A stretch of 42,580 nucleotides of DNA. Source: Treponema sp. GTDB taxonomy: Bacteria > Spirochaetota > Spirochaetia > Treponematales > Treponemataceae. The position numbers and the translations under genes were made by a program. The notes beneath the pieces are model-generated. The model was not told where the DNA came from and searched no databases. It saw nothing but the letters and a program-made list of their open reading frames with translations. Positions 25,042 to 32,707 of this stretch are shown one piece after another. The stretch covers positions 1 to 42,580 of the forward strand of contig JAFSRD010000003.1 of the NCBI GenBank assembly GCA_017446265.1, written 5' to 3'. Position 1 is the stretch's first letter, and each line of letters opens with the position of its first letter.

Positions 25042-25071
25042 CACGAGGGCTCGCTTGCGCGAGCCCTCGTG
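25042..25071 (-). repeat. 13-bp GC-rich hairpin just downstream of the predicted variable region
   Basis: CACGAGGGCTCGC and its exact inverse enclose a 4-nt loop, which reads GCAA on the coding (minus) strand. It begins 10 nt after the stop codon of the lipoprotein gene. There is no U-tract after it, so it does not read as an intrinsic terminator. In studied DGRs a short hairpin or cruciform with a 4-nt loop just past the variable region promotes targeting; this one has the right place and shape. Confidence 0.7.
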
Positions 25072-25081
25072 TGTAAGCCAC

Positions 25082-26281
25082 CTACTGCACAGTACGCACA
25101 AGGCGAAAGCCCAAGTAGTTGAAGTAACTCGCCGGCGAGTTGCCGCGGCGGTTAGACGCACGACAGTAAGAGGCGTAGTAGCCCCAGCCGCTGCCGCGAA
25201 GGACGCGGTACGAGCCCGATGAGGCACCAGTAGGGTCGGTCGCACTTGTAGCATAGTCACCGTACCAGTCCCAACACCATTCCCATACATTTCCACTCAT
25301 GTCATAGAGCCCATAGCCGTTTGCTTTCTTTTTCTTTACCTCGTGGGTTTTACTGTCGCTGTTACCATAATACCATGCATAATCGCCTAGTTTATTTACA
25401 TCACCGGTACCCGCATACACATCGCCTGTAAGTCCACCGCGTGCAGCAATTTCCCATTCGGCTTCTGTCGGTAAGCGATAGCCTGTAGCGTCTATTTTAC
25501 CGTTTGCGTCAACTCGCATGTATGGTAATTTATTTGAAGTAGCATCATCTTTTGTGTATGGCGTTGTAAATGCACTATCACTAAAATACACATAATCTAT
25601 ATCACTACTTGAACCTCGTTTGATATTTTCTTTTTCCGTTCGCTCGTTGCAATATGCAATCGCTTCATACCAAGTAATATTTTCTACTGGGCGGTTTTCT
25701 TGCACTTCGCCACTTGCTGGATCACTACTAAAGGAACTTGGGTTATTTCCCATAACGGCTTTCCATTCTTTTTGCGTAACCTCATGGTCGCACATCATAT
25801 AGGCTTTTGTAAGCGTTACATGATATGAGCCATCGCTATCAAGTGGCATGCTACCTGCACTTATTGTAACAAAACCGTTTGCATCGGGTGTACTTGCCGT
25901 GGGCTTTTGCGTAACCGTTACCGTGCAAGTCGCCGTTTTACCACCGTCTGCTGTGGTGCAAGTTATAGTTGCACTTTCCCACACAGTTGAACCTGTCATT
26001 GTTACTGTACCATTATCAACTGTTGCAATAGAGCCGTTGCTCGTTGTCCACGTAACTGTTTTATTACTTGCATTGCTAGGCTCTACCGTCGCCGTTAATG
26101 TAAAGGATTCACCTTGTTCTCGATAGATTTGCGAATAATTGAGTTTTACTCCTGTAACGCTAACTGTTGTTCCTCCACCACCGACAGTTCCATTGCCACC
26201 AGCGTTGTTCTTGCATGCTAGCCCGCTCGCTGCAAGTGCGAGGCTTGCAACGAAAGCAAGCACATTTGTCATTTTTTTCAT
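25082..26281 (-). CDS. Surface lipoprotein: Big2 Ig-like domain plus FGE/C-type-lectin-fold domain with predicted DGR-diversified tail (TvpA-like)
   Basis: 399 residues; AGGGAG lies upstream of the ATG at 26281. MKKMTNVLAFVASLALAASG ends in a lipobox SGLAC with modified Cys23, so it is lipid-anchored. Residues about 40-130 are a bacterial Ig-like (Big2) domain (VTGVKLNYSQIYREQGESFT, then the WTTSNGSIATV strand). Residues about 135-399 are an FGE-type C-type-lectin fold: HEVTQKEWKAVMG, YRLPTEAEWEIAARGG, LYDMSGNVWEWCWDWYG. Its end, RVLRGSGWGYYASYCRASNR onward to LGFRLV, has the layout of Treponema TvpA, a known DGR target. The cysteine pair of true formylglycine-generating enzymes is not complete here, so a binding role is likely. 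The domain is well supported; diversification is inferred. Confidence 0.88.
   Translation of the reverse strand: MKKMTNVLAFVASLALAASGLACKNNAGGNGTVGGGGTTVSVTGVKLNYSQIYREQGESFTLTATVEPSNASNKTVTWTTSNGSIATVDNGTVTMTGSTVWESATITCTTADGGKTATCTVTVTQKPTASTPDANGFVTISAGSMPLDSDGSYHVTLTKAYMMCDHEVTQKEWKAVMGNNPSSFSSDPASGEVQENRPVENITWYEAIAYCNERTEKENIKRGSSSDIDYVYFSDSAFTTPYTKDDATSNKLPYMRVDANGKIDATGYRLPTEAEWEIAARGGLTGDVYAGTGDVNKLGDYAWYYGNSDSKTHEVKKKKANGYGLYDMSGNVWEWCWDWYGDYATSATDPTGASSGSYRVLRGSGWGYYASYCRASNRRGNSPASYFNYLGFRLVRTVQ
25103..25198 (-). other. Predicted DGR variable region (VR) at the lipoprotein 3' end
   Basis: Residues 367-369 (G-Y-Y), 372 (Y), 379-381 (R-G-N) and 386-389 (Y-F-N-Y) fall at the positions expected to vary in the C-type-lectin binding site. 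All eleven codons end in C (GGC, TAC, TAC, TAC, CGC, GGC, AAC, TAC, TTC, AAC, TAC). Every one can be derived from AAC by changing only the two adenines. Interspersed fixed codons (TCT, TGT, CGT, GCG, TCG, CCG, AGT) use mixed third bases. No template repeat was found in the window. Confidence 0.7.
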
Positions 26282-26464
26282 ACAATTTCTCCCTATATAC
26301 GTGTTTTTCCATGTGCACAGAACACATGAAAGACCGTTGAATCAGTATAATATAATTTTAATAAAATGTACACATATTTAATGTGCACGGCGTGTTATAT
26401 TTTTGCCTGTGGGTTTTTGCAAGGGCGTGCGACAAAATGCTAGTGATTTTTCTGTATCGATTAG

Positions 26465-26605
26465 GTAGTCAGTTCTGCTATTCATGATTTGTTACCAAAG
26501 CCCCGCTATGGTGATATGGAAATGTTTGTTTCTCAATTAAAGGCGGCAGGTTATGCAGAGGTACAGTTGATTGACGCCACAAGAGGTGTACGTTGGACTA
26601 TTTAA
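26465..26605 (+). pseudogene. Remnant of a class I SAM-dependent methyltransferase gene
   Basis: An open stretch without a start codon, preceded in frame by TAG (26462). It reads IHDLLPKPRYGDMEMFVSQL and then KAAGYAEVQLIDATRG before a stop. I recall this as the C-terminal segment of small SAM-dependent methyltransferases (HDLLPK..YGDM..FV..LK..GY..V.LIDTT.G). The upstream methyltransferase domain is absent, so it is a decayed 3' fragment left by rearrangement. Confidence 0.45.
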
Positions 26606-26773
26606 AAGCAATCGATGTACGATGTTCAAGGAAAAAATATGTGCCTGTTGCATTGTTACGATAATTACGGTGCATTTTAGACAGTTTCTTCAAACGCAGA
26701 TTTGTACAGGTATCGTATAAAATCAAAATCACGCTGCATATAGCGCAAAATATATAAAAAACATGTAAAAATG

Positions 26774-26787
26774 CGCTAAATTTAGCG
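26774..26787. promoter_or_regulatory. 14-bp palindrome upstream of the nrdA promoter
   Basis: CGCTAAATTTAGCG is perfectly self-complementary and ends 8 bp before the -35 box of nrdA. It is placed like an activator or repressor site. It does not resemble the NrdR box that I know (ACACWATATMTTGTGT-like). Confidence 0.45.
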
Positions 26788-26795
26788 TGCCACTA

Positions 26796-26824
26796 TTGAC
26801 ATTCAGCAATTTCGGTGAAATAAT
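26796..26824 (+). promoter_or_regulatory. Promoter of nrdA-nrdB
   Basis: Perfect TTGACA (26796-26801), 17-nt spacer, AATAAT (26819-26824). The leader runs to the ATG at 26860 and carries GGTGGGAA as ribosome site. Confidence 0.75.
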
Positions 26825-26859
26825 CACTCCTGCATCAGAAACACTAAACGGGTGGGAAC

Positions 26860-29394
26860 ATGGAAATTGTCAAACGCACGGGAAAAACAGAATCGTATGA
26901 CGGACAGAAAATTGTCAATGCGATGGCAAAAGCATTTGAGAGCGCTGGGCACGCTGTAGAGCGCGATACGTTTAGCGCGCTCCTTGCATCAGTAGAGAAA
27001 AAACTTGCAGCAGAGCAGACAAAATCTGTCGAAGTAATTCAGGACCTTGTAGAAAAATCGCTTATGGAAGCAGGATTTTTTGATGAGGCAAAACGATACA
27101 TTTTATTTAGGCAAAAACGCACTGAACGACGCACGGCGCGAAAAGATTTGTGCGCGCTTGTTGCAAACGGTACGGAATTGCAAGACGAGACGCTTGAACG
27201 TGTGTTGCTCGACATTCAGACATCATATGACGACGACATGTATTCGCTTGTCATCTTAAAAGCAAAATTCACTTCATTTGCAAAAGAACGCATGACAAGG
27301 AGCGAACAGCTTGCAGCGCTCACGCGTGCAGCATCAGAATTGATAAGCCCCGAAGCGCCAAAATGGGAATTCATTGCCGCGCGATTATTAAATTTTTCGT
27401 TTCGCGAGCAGCTTGCAAAAGACATGGCGCAGCGTTGCATCTCTTCGCTCTTTGACAAAATTGACTACCTCACAAAAGAGGAGTTGTATGGCAGCTACAT
27501 TCTCAAATCATACTCGCGCGCAGAAATTGAGCAAGCAGAAACATTCATTGATGCGGAACGCGACAATCTTTTCACGTACGCAGGGCTTGACTTGCTTTTA
27601 AACCGCTATGTCATTCACACGCGTAAGCTCGTGCCGCTTGAAACGCCGCAGGAAATGTTTCTCGGCATTGCGCTTCATCTTGCAATGAACGAAAAAACAG
27701 CACGCATGGAATGGGTGCGCAAATTCTACGACATGCTCTCTCGCATGGAAGTGACTATGGCAACACCGACGCTTGCAAATGCCAGAAAGCCGTATCACCA
27801 GCTTTCATCGTGCTTCATAGACACCGTGCCAGACAGTCTCGACGGCATCTACCGCTCAATCGACAATTTTGCAAAGGTGTCCAAGTTTGGCGGCGGCATG
27901 GGAATGTATTTTGGCAAAGTGCGTGCAACAGGAAGTACAATTAGAGGATTTGAAGGAGCTGCGGGCGGCATCATCAGGTGGATTCGCCTCGTAAACGATA
28001 CTGCCGTTGCAGTAGACCAGCTCGGCGTACGCACTGGCGCTGTTGCAGTATACCTTGATGTATGGCACAAAGATTTGCTTGAGTTTTTAAACTTGCGCAC
28101 AAACAATGGCGACGACCGCATGAAAGCACACGATGTGTTTCCCGCCGTGTGCTACCCCGACTTGTTCTGGAAAAAAGCAAAAGAAGATTTAAATCAAAAC
28201 TGGTACCTCATGTGTCCGCACGATATTTTCAAGGCAAAAGGGTATCACCTTGAAGACTGCTGGGGCGCAGAATGGGAAAAGCGGTACAACGAGTGCGTGC
28301 GCGACAACCGCGTTTCAAAGAAAGTTGTGTCTATCAAAGACATTGTGCGCCTCATTTTAAAATCGGCAGTAGAGACAGGAACGCCTTTTGTGTTCAACCG
28401 CGACACAGTGAACCGTGCAAACCCCAATTCGCACAACGGCATGATTTATTGCTCAAACTTATGTACGGAAATTGCACAGTGCATGAGCAGCATTGAACAT
28501 GTGTCAACAGAACTGCAAACGCGTGGCGGCGATACTGTCGTTGTGACGACGACGAAACCCGGCAACTTTGTTGTGTGCAACCTTGCGTCGTTGAGTCTTG
28601 GACACATTCCTGTACGCGATGCATCGTATTTGACAACTGTAGTGCGCACTGCAATCCGCGCGCTTGACAACGTTATCGACTTGAATTTTTATCCACTGCC
28701 ATATGCAGAGCTTACAAGCAAATCGTCGCGCGCTATCGGACTTGGCGTGAGCGGCTATCACCATATGCTCGCAAAAAATGGCATCAAATGGGAAAGTGAC
28801 GAGCATCTTTCGTTTGCCGACAGCGTGTTTGAAACAATTAATAAAGCGGCCGTTGAAGCGAGCAGCGATTACGCGCTAGAAAAAGGCGCATGCGCATGCT
28901 TCAAAGGCTCGGAGTGGGAAAGTGGCGCGTACTTTGAAAAGCGCGCGTACACAGCTGATGATTGGAAACGCATTGCACAAAAAGTAAAAGCGCAGGGAAT
29001 GCGCAACGCGCATCTCCTTGCAGTTGCTCCCACAAGTTCTACGAGCATCATTGCAGGTACAACGCCTGGCGTTGACCCTGTGATGAAGCGATGGTTTCTC
29101 GAAGAAAAAAAAGGCTGCATGCTCACGCGCACTGCTCCTGAACTTAACGCTGACACGTGGTGGTATTACAAAAACGCGCACCAGATTGACCAAGCGTGGT
29201 CAGTGAAAGCGTGCGGAATTCGGCAACGGCACATTGACCAAGCACAGAGCATGAATCTTTACATTACTAATGACTACACCATGCGGCAAGTTTTAGATTT
29301 ATACATACTCGCGTGGGAGTGCGGTGTAAAAACAGTGTATTACGTAAGGAGCAAATCGCTTGAAGTGGAAGAATGCGAAAGTTGCTCTGCGTAG
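26860..29394 (+). CDS. nrdA: Class I ribonucleoside-diphosphate reductase, large (alpha) subunit
   Basis: Reduces ribonucleotides to deoxyribonucleotides together with NrdB; needs oxygen or another oxidant to form the NrdB radical. Residues 1 to about 90 are an ATP cone (EIVKRTGKTESYDGQKIVNA), the dATP activity switch. The catalytic barrel contains MATPTLANARKP, SSCFIDTVPDSLDGIY (first redox Cys), FGGGMGMYFGKVRATGS and NLCTE in IYCSNLCTEIAQC, which carries the Asn, thiyl Cys and Glu of the active site. The C-terminal CESCSA (Cys839 and Cys842) is the thioredoxin/glutaredoxin relay pair. Length 844 is full. nrdB follows after 173 bp, interrupted by a 70-bp repeat element. Confidence 0.95.
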   Translation: MEIVKRTGKTESYDGQKIVNAMAKAFESAGHAVERDTFSALLASVEKKLAAEQTKSVEVIQDLVEKSLMEAGFFDEAKRYILFRQKRTERRTARKDLCALVANGTELQDETLERVLLDIQTSYDDDMYSLVILKAKFTSFAKERMTRSEQLAALTRAASELISPEAPKWEFIAARLLNFSFREQLAKDMAQRCISSLFDKIDYLTKEELYGSYILKSYSRAEIEQAETFIDAERDNLFTYAGLDLLLNRYVIHTRKLVPLETPQEMFLGIALHLAMNEKTARMEWVRKFYDMLSRMEVTMATPTLANARKPYHQLSSCFIDTVPDSLDGIYRSIDNFAKVSKFGGGMGMYFGKVRATGSTIRGFEGAAGGIIRWIRLVNDTAVAVDQLGVRTGAVAVYLDVWHKDLLEFLNLRTNNGDDRMKAHDVFPAVCYPDLFWKKAKEDLNQNWYLMCPHDIFKAKGYHLEDCWGAEWEKRYNECVRDNRVSKKVVSIKDIVRLILKSAVETGTPFVFNRDTVNRANPNSHNGMIYCSNLCTEIAQCMSSIEHVSTELQTRGGDTVVVTTTKPGNFVVCNLASLSLGHIPVRDASYLTTVVRTAIRALDNVIDLNFYPLPYAELTSKSSRAIGLGVSGYHHMLAKNGIKWESDEHLSFADSVFETINKAAVEASSDYALEKGACACFKGSEWESGAYFEKRAYTADDWKRIAQKVKAQGMRNAHLLAVAPTSSTSIIAGTTPGVDPVMKRWFLEEKKGCMLTRTAPELNADTWWYYKNAHQIDQAWSVKACGIRQRHIDQAQSMNLYITNDYTMRQVLDLYILAWECGVKTVYYVRSKSLEVEECESCSA

Positions 29395-29436
29395 CTGGAA
29401 AATTTTGGAAGAGAAAAGGGCTGGAAAAGAGAAAGG

Positions 29437-29506
29437 GCTGTCTAATAAGAATCGTTGTGCCGAACTAAATTCGGAATGACACTGCAATACGAACTTATTA
29501 GACAGC
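29437..29506. mobile_element. 70-bp MITE-like element between nrdA and nrdB, short copy
   Basis: Begins GCTGTCTAATAAG and ends with its exact inverse, as does the 286-bp copy at 10631-10916. The first 27 bp match the left end of that copy, and ACTGCAATACGAA also occurs in both. It therefore looks like an internally deleted form. It contains a CCGAA/TTCGG hairpin and no coding sequence. Confidence 0.8.
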
Positions 29507-29567
29507 ACCGTCGCGTTTCCAGTAAAAAAATAAGCTTTTCCATAAAAACAAAATGGGAGAAAACAAA

Positions 29568-30608
29568 ATGCAATTAGTAAAACGACCGCTGTTTAATCCT
29601 GACGGCGACACAGACATGAGAATGCGGCGCATGGTTGGCGGCAACACAACAAATCTCAACGACTTTAACAATATGAAGTACCAGTGGGCGAGCAGTTGGT
29701 ACAGACAGGCAATGAATAATTTCTGGATTCCTGAAGAGATAAATTTAGCACAAGATATAAAAGACTATCCTGCGCTTGACAAAGCGGAGCGCACCGCATA
29801 CGACAAAATTTTGTCGTTTCTCGTTTTTCTTGATTCACTGCAATCTGCAAATCTGCCAAACGTGAGTGAATACATTACCGCAAATGAAGTGAACTTGTGC
29901 TTGAACATTCAGACATATCAAGAATGCATTCATTCGCAGAGCTATTCATACATGCTCGACACCATTTGCTCGCCTGAACAACGCAACGAAATTTTGTATC
30001 AATGGAAGACCGACGAGCATCTATTAAAGCGAAACACATTTATCGGCAGCAACTACAACGAATTTCAGCAGCATAAAGATTTTTTTCGTTTTATGAAAGT
30101 GTGCATTGCGAATTATATTCTTGAAGGCATTTATTTTTATTCGGGATTTATGTTCTTTTACAATCTTGCACGAAACGGAAAAATGCCAGGCTCCGCACAG
30201 GAAATACGTTACATCAATCGCGACGAGAATACGCATCTGTGGCTTTTTAAAAACATTATTCTTGAACTGAAGAAAGAAGAACCTGAAATGTTTTTGGATG
30301 AATACATAGACATATACCGCAGCATGATGAAAGAAGGCGTTGAGCAGGAAATAGCGTGGGGCGAGTATGTCATAGGCGACGACATACAAGGACTCACAAA
30401 AAAAATGGTGCGCGACTACATTATGTATCTTGGCAATGTACGTTGGACAAATCTCGGATTTGAGCCGCTGTATGAAGGCTGCGACAAAGAGCCTGCCGAC
30501 ATGACATGGGTGAGCGCATACGCAAACGCGAACATGGTAAAAACAGATTTTTTTGAAGCGCGCTCCACTGCATATGCAAAGAGCACAGCACTTGTGGACG
30601 ATTTGTAA
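29568..30608 (+). CDS. nrdB: Class Ia-type ribonucleoside-diphosphate reductase, small (beta) subunit
   Basis: Houses the dinuclear metal centre and radical that start NrdA catalysis. The ATG at 29568 is chosen because GGGAG precedes it at 8 nt; an ATG at 29553 overlaps that ribosome site. 346 residues. Metal ligands and radical site are visible: the Asp in FLVFLDSLQS, Glu and His in QECIHSQSY, Glu in YILEGIYFY, and Glu and His in RDENTHLWLF. The Tyr of HSQSY matches the radical tyrosine (E. coli HSRSY), so this is a tyrosyl-radical enzyme rather than the tyrosine-less class Ic. The end is DFFEARSTAYAKSTALVDDL. Co-transcription with nrdA is likely despite the repeat element. Confidence 0.93.
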   Translation: MQLVKRPLFNPDGDTDMRMRRMVGGNTTNLNDFNNMKYQWASSWYRQAMNNFWIPEEINLAQDIKDYPALDKAERTAYDKILSFLVFLDSLQSANLPNVSEYITANEVNLCLNIQTYQECIHSQSYSYMLDTICSPEQRNEILYQWKTDEHLLKRNTFIGSNYNEFQQHKDFFRFMKVCIANYILEGIYFYSGFMFFYNLARNGKMPGSAQEIRYINRDENTHLWLFKNIILELKKEEPEMFLDEYIDIYRSMMKEGVEQEIAWGEYVIGDDIQGLTKKMVRDYIMYLGNVRWTNLGFEPLYEGCDKEPADMTWVSAYANANMVKTDFFEARSTAYAKSTALVDDL

Positions 30609-30656
30609 TTTACGCATGCGCAAGGCTTGCTTGCCCGATGCTTGCAGCGAAGTCGT

Positions 30657-32696
30657 TCATTGCTCCCATACGCTCAATTTTTCTGCGGCAGTTTCCCACT
30701 CTTCGTTGAGTTTTTCAAGATGTGCACAGATTTCTGCAAGCTGCTTTTGCACAGTGCGCATTTTTTCGCCGCTCTCGTATACTTCAGGAAGTGCAAGCAT
30801 CGCTTCAAGCGACTTTTGCTCGCTTTCGCACGTGGCAATTTCCGCTTCAATGCGCTCGACGTTTTTTTTGAGCTTGCGCTTTTCAGCCTTTTGCCGTTTT
30901 GCGTCTTCCCACGAAAGCGACGCGCCGTTTACACTGCCCGCAGTTGATGCGCCACCTGTACTCTGTGTGCCAGCGTGCGCGCCGTTTGTGGCAACGTGTT
31001 CGCCTGCACGGGAAGCGGGTGCCGCTAATGCACTGCGTGCATGCGGCCCTACGGCTGTCGCCATAGTGAATGCACCCACAGTGCCATTTGCTTCAGCTTC
31101 AAGCCGCTCTTGATAATACGCGTAGCCGCCAGGGAAACTTCGGTACTTTCCACAAGCAAGCTCCAGCACGCGCGTCGCAAGCGGTTCAATGAATCCGCGA
31201 TCGTGGCTTACAAATACAACAGTGCCGCCAAAATCTTTAAGCGCGTCGAGCAACACATCTTTTGAATGCATGTCGAGGTGATTCGTGGGCTCGTCAAGCA
31301 CAAGCAAATTTGTCGGCATCAACAGCAACTGCAAGAGCGCGACGCGGCTCTTTTCACCGCCTGAAAGCACGTCGAGGCTTTTAAACACGTCATGGCCACG
31401 AAACAAAAACGCACCGAGCATGCTGCGCACTTTTGGCACAACGTCGAGCGGCGCGCGTCGCTCAAAATAGTCGAGAATGCTTTCACTTCCTGAAATTTTT
31501 TCTGCACTGTCTTGCGAAAACCACCCGATTTTTACGCCGCTTCCAAGCGTGAGCGTTCCGCGAAAGTCGCTGTCTTCGCCTGCAATAATTCGTAGCAGCG
31601 TTGATTTTCCCGCACCGTTTTTTCCAACAACGACAAGCCGCTCGCCGTTTTCAAGCGTCAATTCAAAATTGTTAAGAATGTTCGCAGTGCCATCCCAGCT
31701 TTTTGTAATGCCGCTTGCACGGAGCACCACTTTTCCTGCGTGCGGCGCGCTCGGAAACGTAAAGTGAATTTTTTTGAGCGACTCCGGTATTTCTATGCGC
31801 ACGATTTTGTCAAGCTGTTTTTGCCGCTCTTGCGCTTGCGATGCTTTTGACGCTTTATATCCGAAGCGGCGTATAAATTCTTCAAGGTGATGAATTTCTT
31901 CTTGCTGCTTTTCGTACGCGGCAATGAGCGTTTTCAATTCAACTTTGCGTACCGCTTCGTAATGCGTATAGTTGCCGGGATAGCGCTTGAGCTCGCCGTT
32001 AAAAAGTTCATACACATCGCGTATCGTTACGTCGAGAAAATAGCGGTCGTGGCTTACAAGCAAAAAACCGCCTTTGTATGACTGCAAAAACTGCTCAAGC
32101 CATGCGCGCGCTTCAATGTCAAGATAATTTGTCGGCTCGTCGAGTAAAAGAACATCTGGTTTTTGCATGAGCACTTTTGCAAGTGCAATGCGCATTTGCC
32201 AACCGCCAGAAAATGTTTCCGTCTGCTTGGCAAAATCACTGCGTAAAAAACCGAGACCGAGCAAAACTGTTTCTGCCTGCGCCTGCCTCCTGTGCCAGCC
32301 GCTTTCATCAAGCGCGCTTATGAGCTGCGACTGTCGCTCTGCAATTGACGTGGCATTTTGTGGGTTTGACGCAAGCTCCTCGCCAAGCGCATCTATCTCT
32401 TTTTGCATGTCGTAGCCGAATTGAAACGCAGTGTCTGCTTCTTCAAGCAGCGTTCGTCCGTGATGCGTTAACCCTGACTGCGGCACGTAGCCGATTCGCG
32501 CATCTTTTTGCACAGTGCGCACGCCGCTGTCACTTTCCAAAAGCCCCGCCATCACTTTGAGCAGCGTTGACTTCCCCGCCCCGTTCGCGCCAGTGAGAGC
32601 CGCTTTTGTGCCCGTCTGCAAATTTACTGAAACATCGTTGAGAATATCTGTGCCGCCAAATGCAAGCGAAACTTTTGAAAATTGAACAAACGCCAT
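30657..32696 (-). CDS. ABC-F family ATPase (ribosome-associated, Uup/EttA-like)
   Basis: Soluble protein with two ABC ATPase domains and no membrane segments. ABC-F members bind the ribosomal E site to control translation or relieve stalling and antibiotic block. Walker A motifs are TGANGAGKST (35-44) and VGKNGAGKST. Signatures are FSGGWQMR and LSGGEKSR; Walker B segments are LLLDEPTNYLD and LVLDEPTNHLD. A charged interdomain linker of about 80 residues (IAAYEKQQEEIHHLEEFIRR) marks the family. The C-terminal ~120 residues are an Ala/Gly-rich linker plus coiled coil, as in Uup. Length 679. It lies 11 bp after the SH3-like lipoprotein gene and shares its strand. No strong ribosome site is visible. 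Confidence 0.9.
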   Translation of the reverse strand: MAFVQFSKVSLAFGGTDILNDVSVNLQTGTKAALTGANGAGKSTLLKVMAGLLESDSGVRTVQKDARIGYVPQSGLTHHGRTLLEEADTAFQFGYDMQKEIDALGEELASNPQNATSIAERQSQLISALDESGWHRRQAQAETVLLGLGFLRSDFAKQTETFSGGWQMRIALAKVLMQKPDVLLLDEPTNYLDIEARAWLEQFLQSYKGGFLLVSHDRYFLDVTIRDVYELFNGELKRYPGNYTHYEAVRKVELKTLIAAYEKQQEEIHHLEEFIRRFGYKASKASQAQERQKQLDKIVRIEIPESLKKIHFTFPSAPHAGKVVLRASGITKSWDGTANILNNFELTLENGERLVVVGKNGAGKSTLLRIIAGEDSDFRGTLTLGSGVKIGWFSQDSAEKISGSESILDYFERRAPLDVVPKVRSMLGAFLFRGHDVFKSLDVLSGGEKSRVALLQLLLMPTNLLVLDEPTNHLDMHSKDVLLDALKDFGGTVVFVSHDRGFIEPLATRVLELACGKYRSFPGGYAYYQERLEAEANGTVGAFTMATAVGPHARSALAAPASRAGEHVATNGAHAGTQSTGGASTAGSVNGASLSWEDAKRQKAEKRKLKKNVERIEAEIATCESEQKSLEAMLALPEVYESGEKMRTVQKQLAEICAHLEKLNEEWETAAEKLSVWEQ

Positions 32697-32707
32697 ATCA
32701 AAAATTA

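Larger units (their letters stand above)
24486..25081. other. 596-bp non-coding region between two FGE-fold genes
   Basis: Contains two tandem dyad sites (24713-24768), a short ORF with a good ribosome site and an A9 tract (24808-24924), and two strong hairpins (24985-25017 and 25042-25071). No reverse transcriptase, adenine-rich template repeat or accessory DGR gene is visible. Each element is described separately. Confidence 0.6.
26282..26859. other. 578-bp region between the variable lipoprotein gene and nrdA
   Basis: Beside the lipoprotein gene (26282-26380) is its leader, with a CATGTG/CACATG hairpin and A/T-rich minus-strand -10-like boxes (TATACT, TATATT). A methyltransferase remnant (26465-26605) follows, then the palindrome and promoter of nrdA. 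No intact gene is seen. Confidence 0.6.

Noticed and set aside
24486-25081. DGR template repeat or reverse transcriptase beside the variable gene
   Set aside because: No ORF with a reverse-transcriptase catalytic YxDD block and no adenine-rich near-copy of the 3' end of the lipoprotein gene was found in the window.
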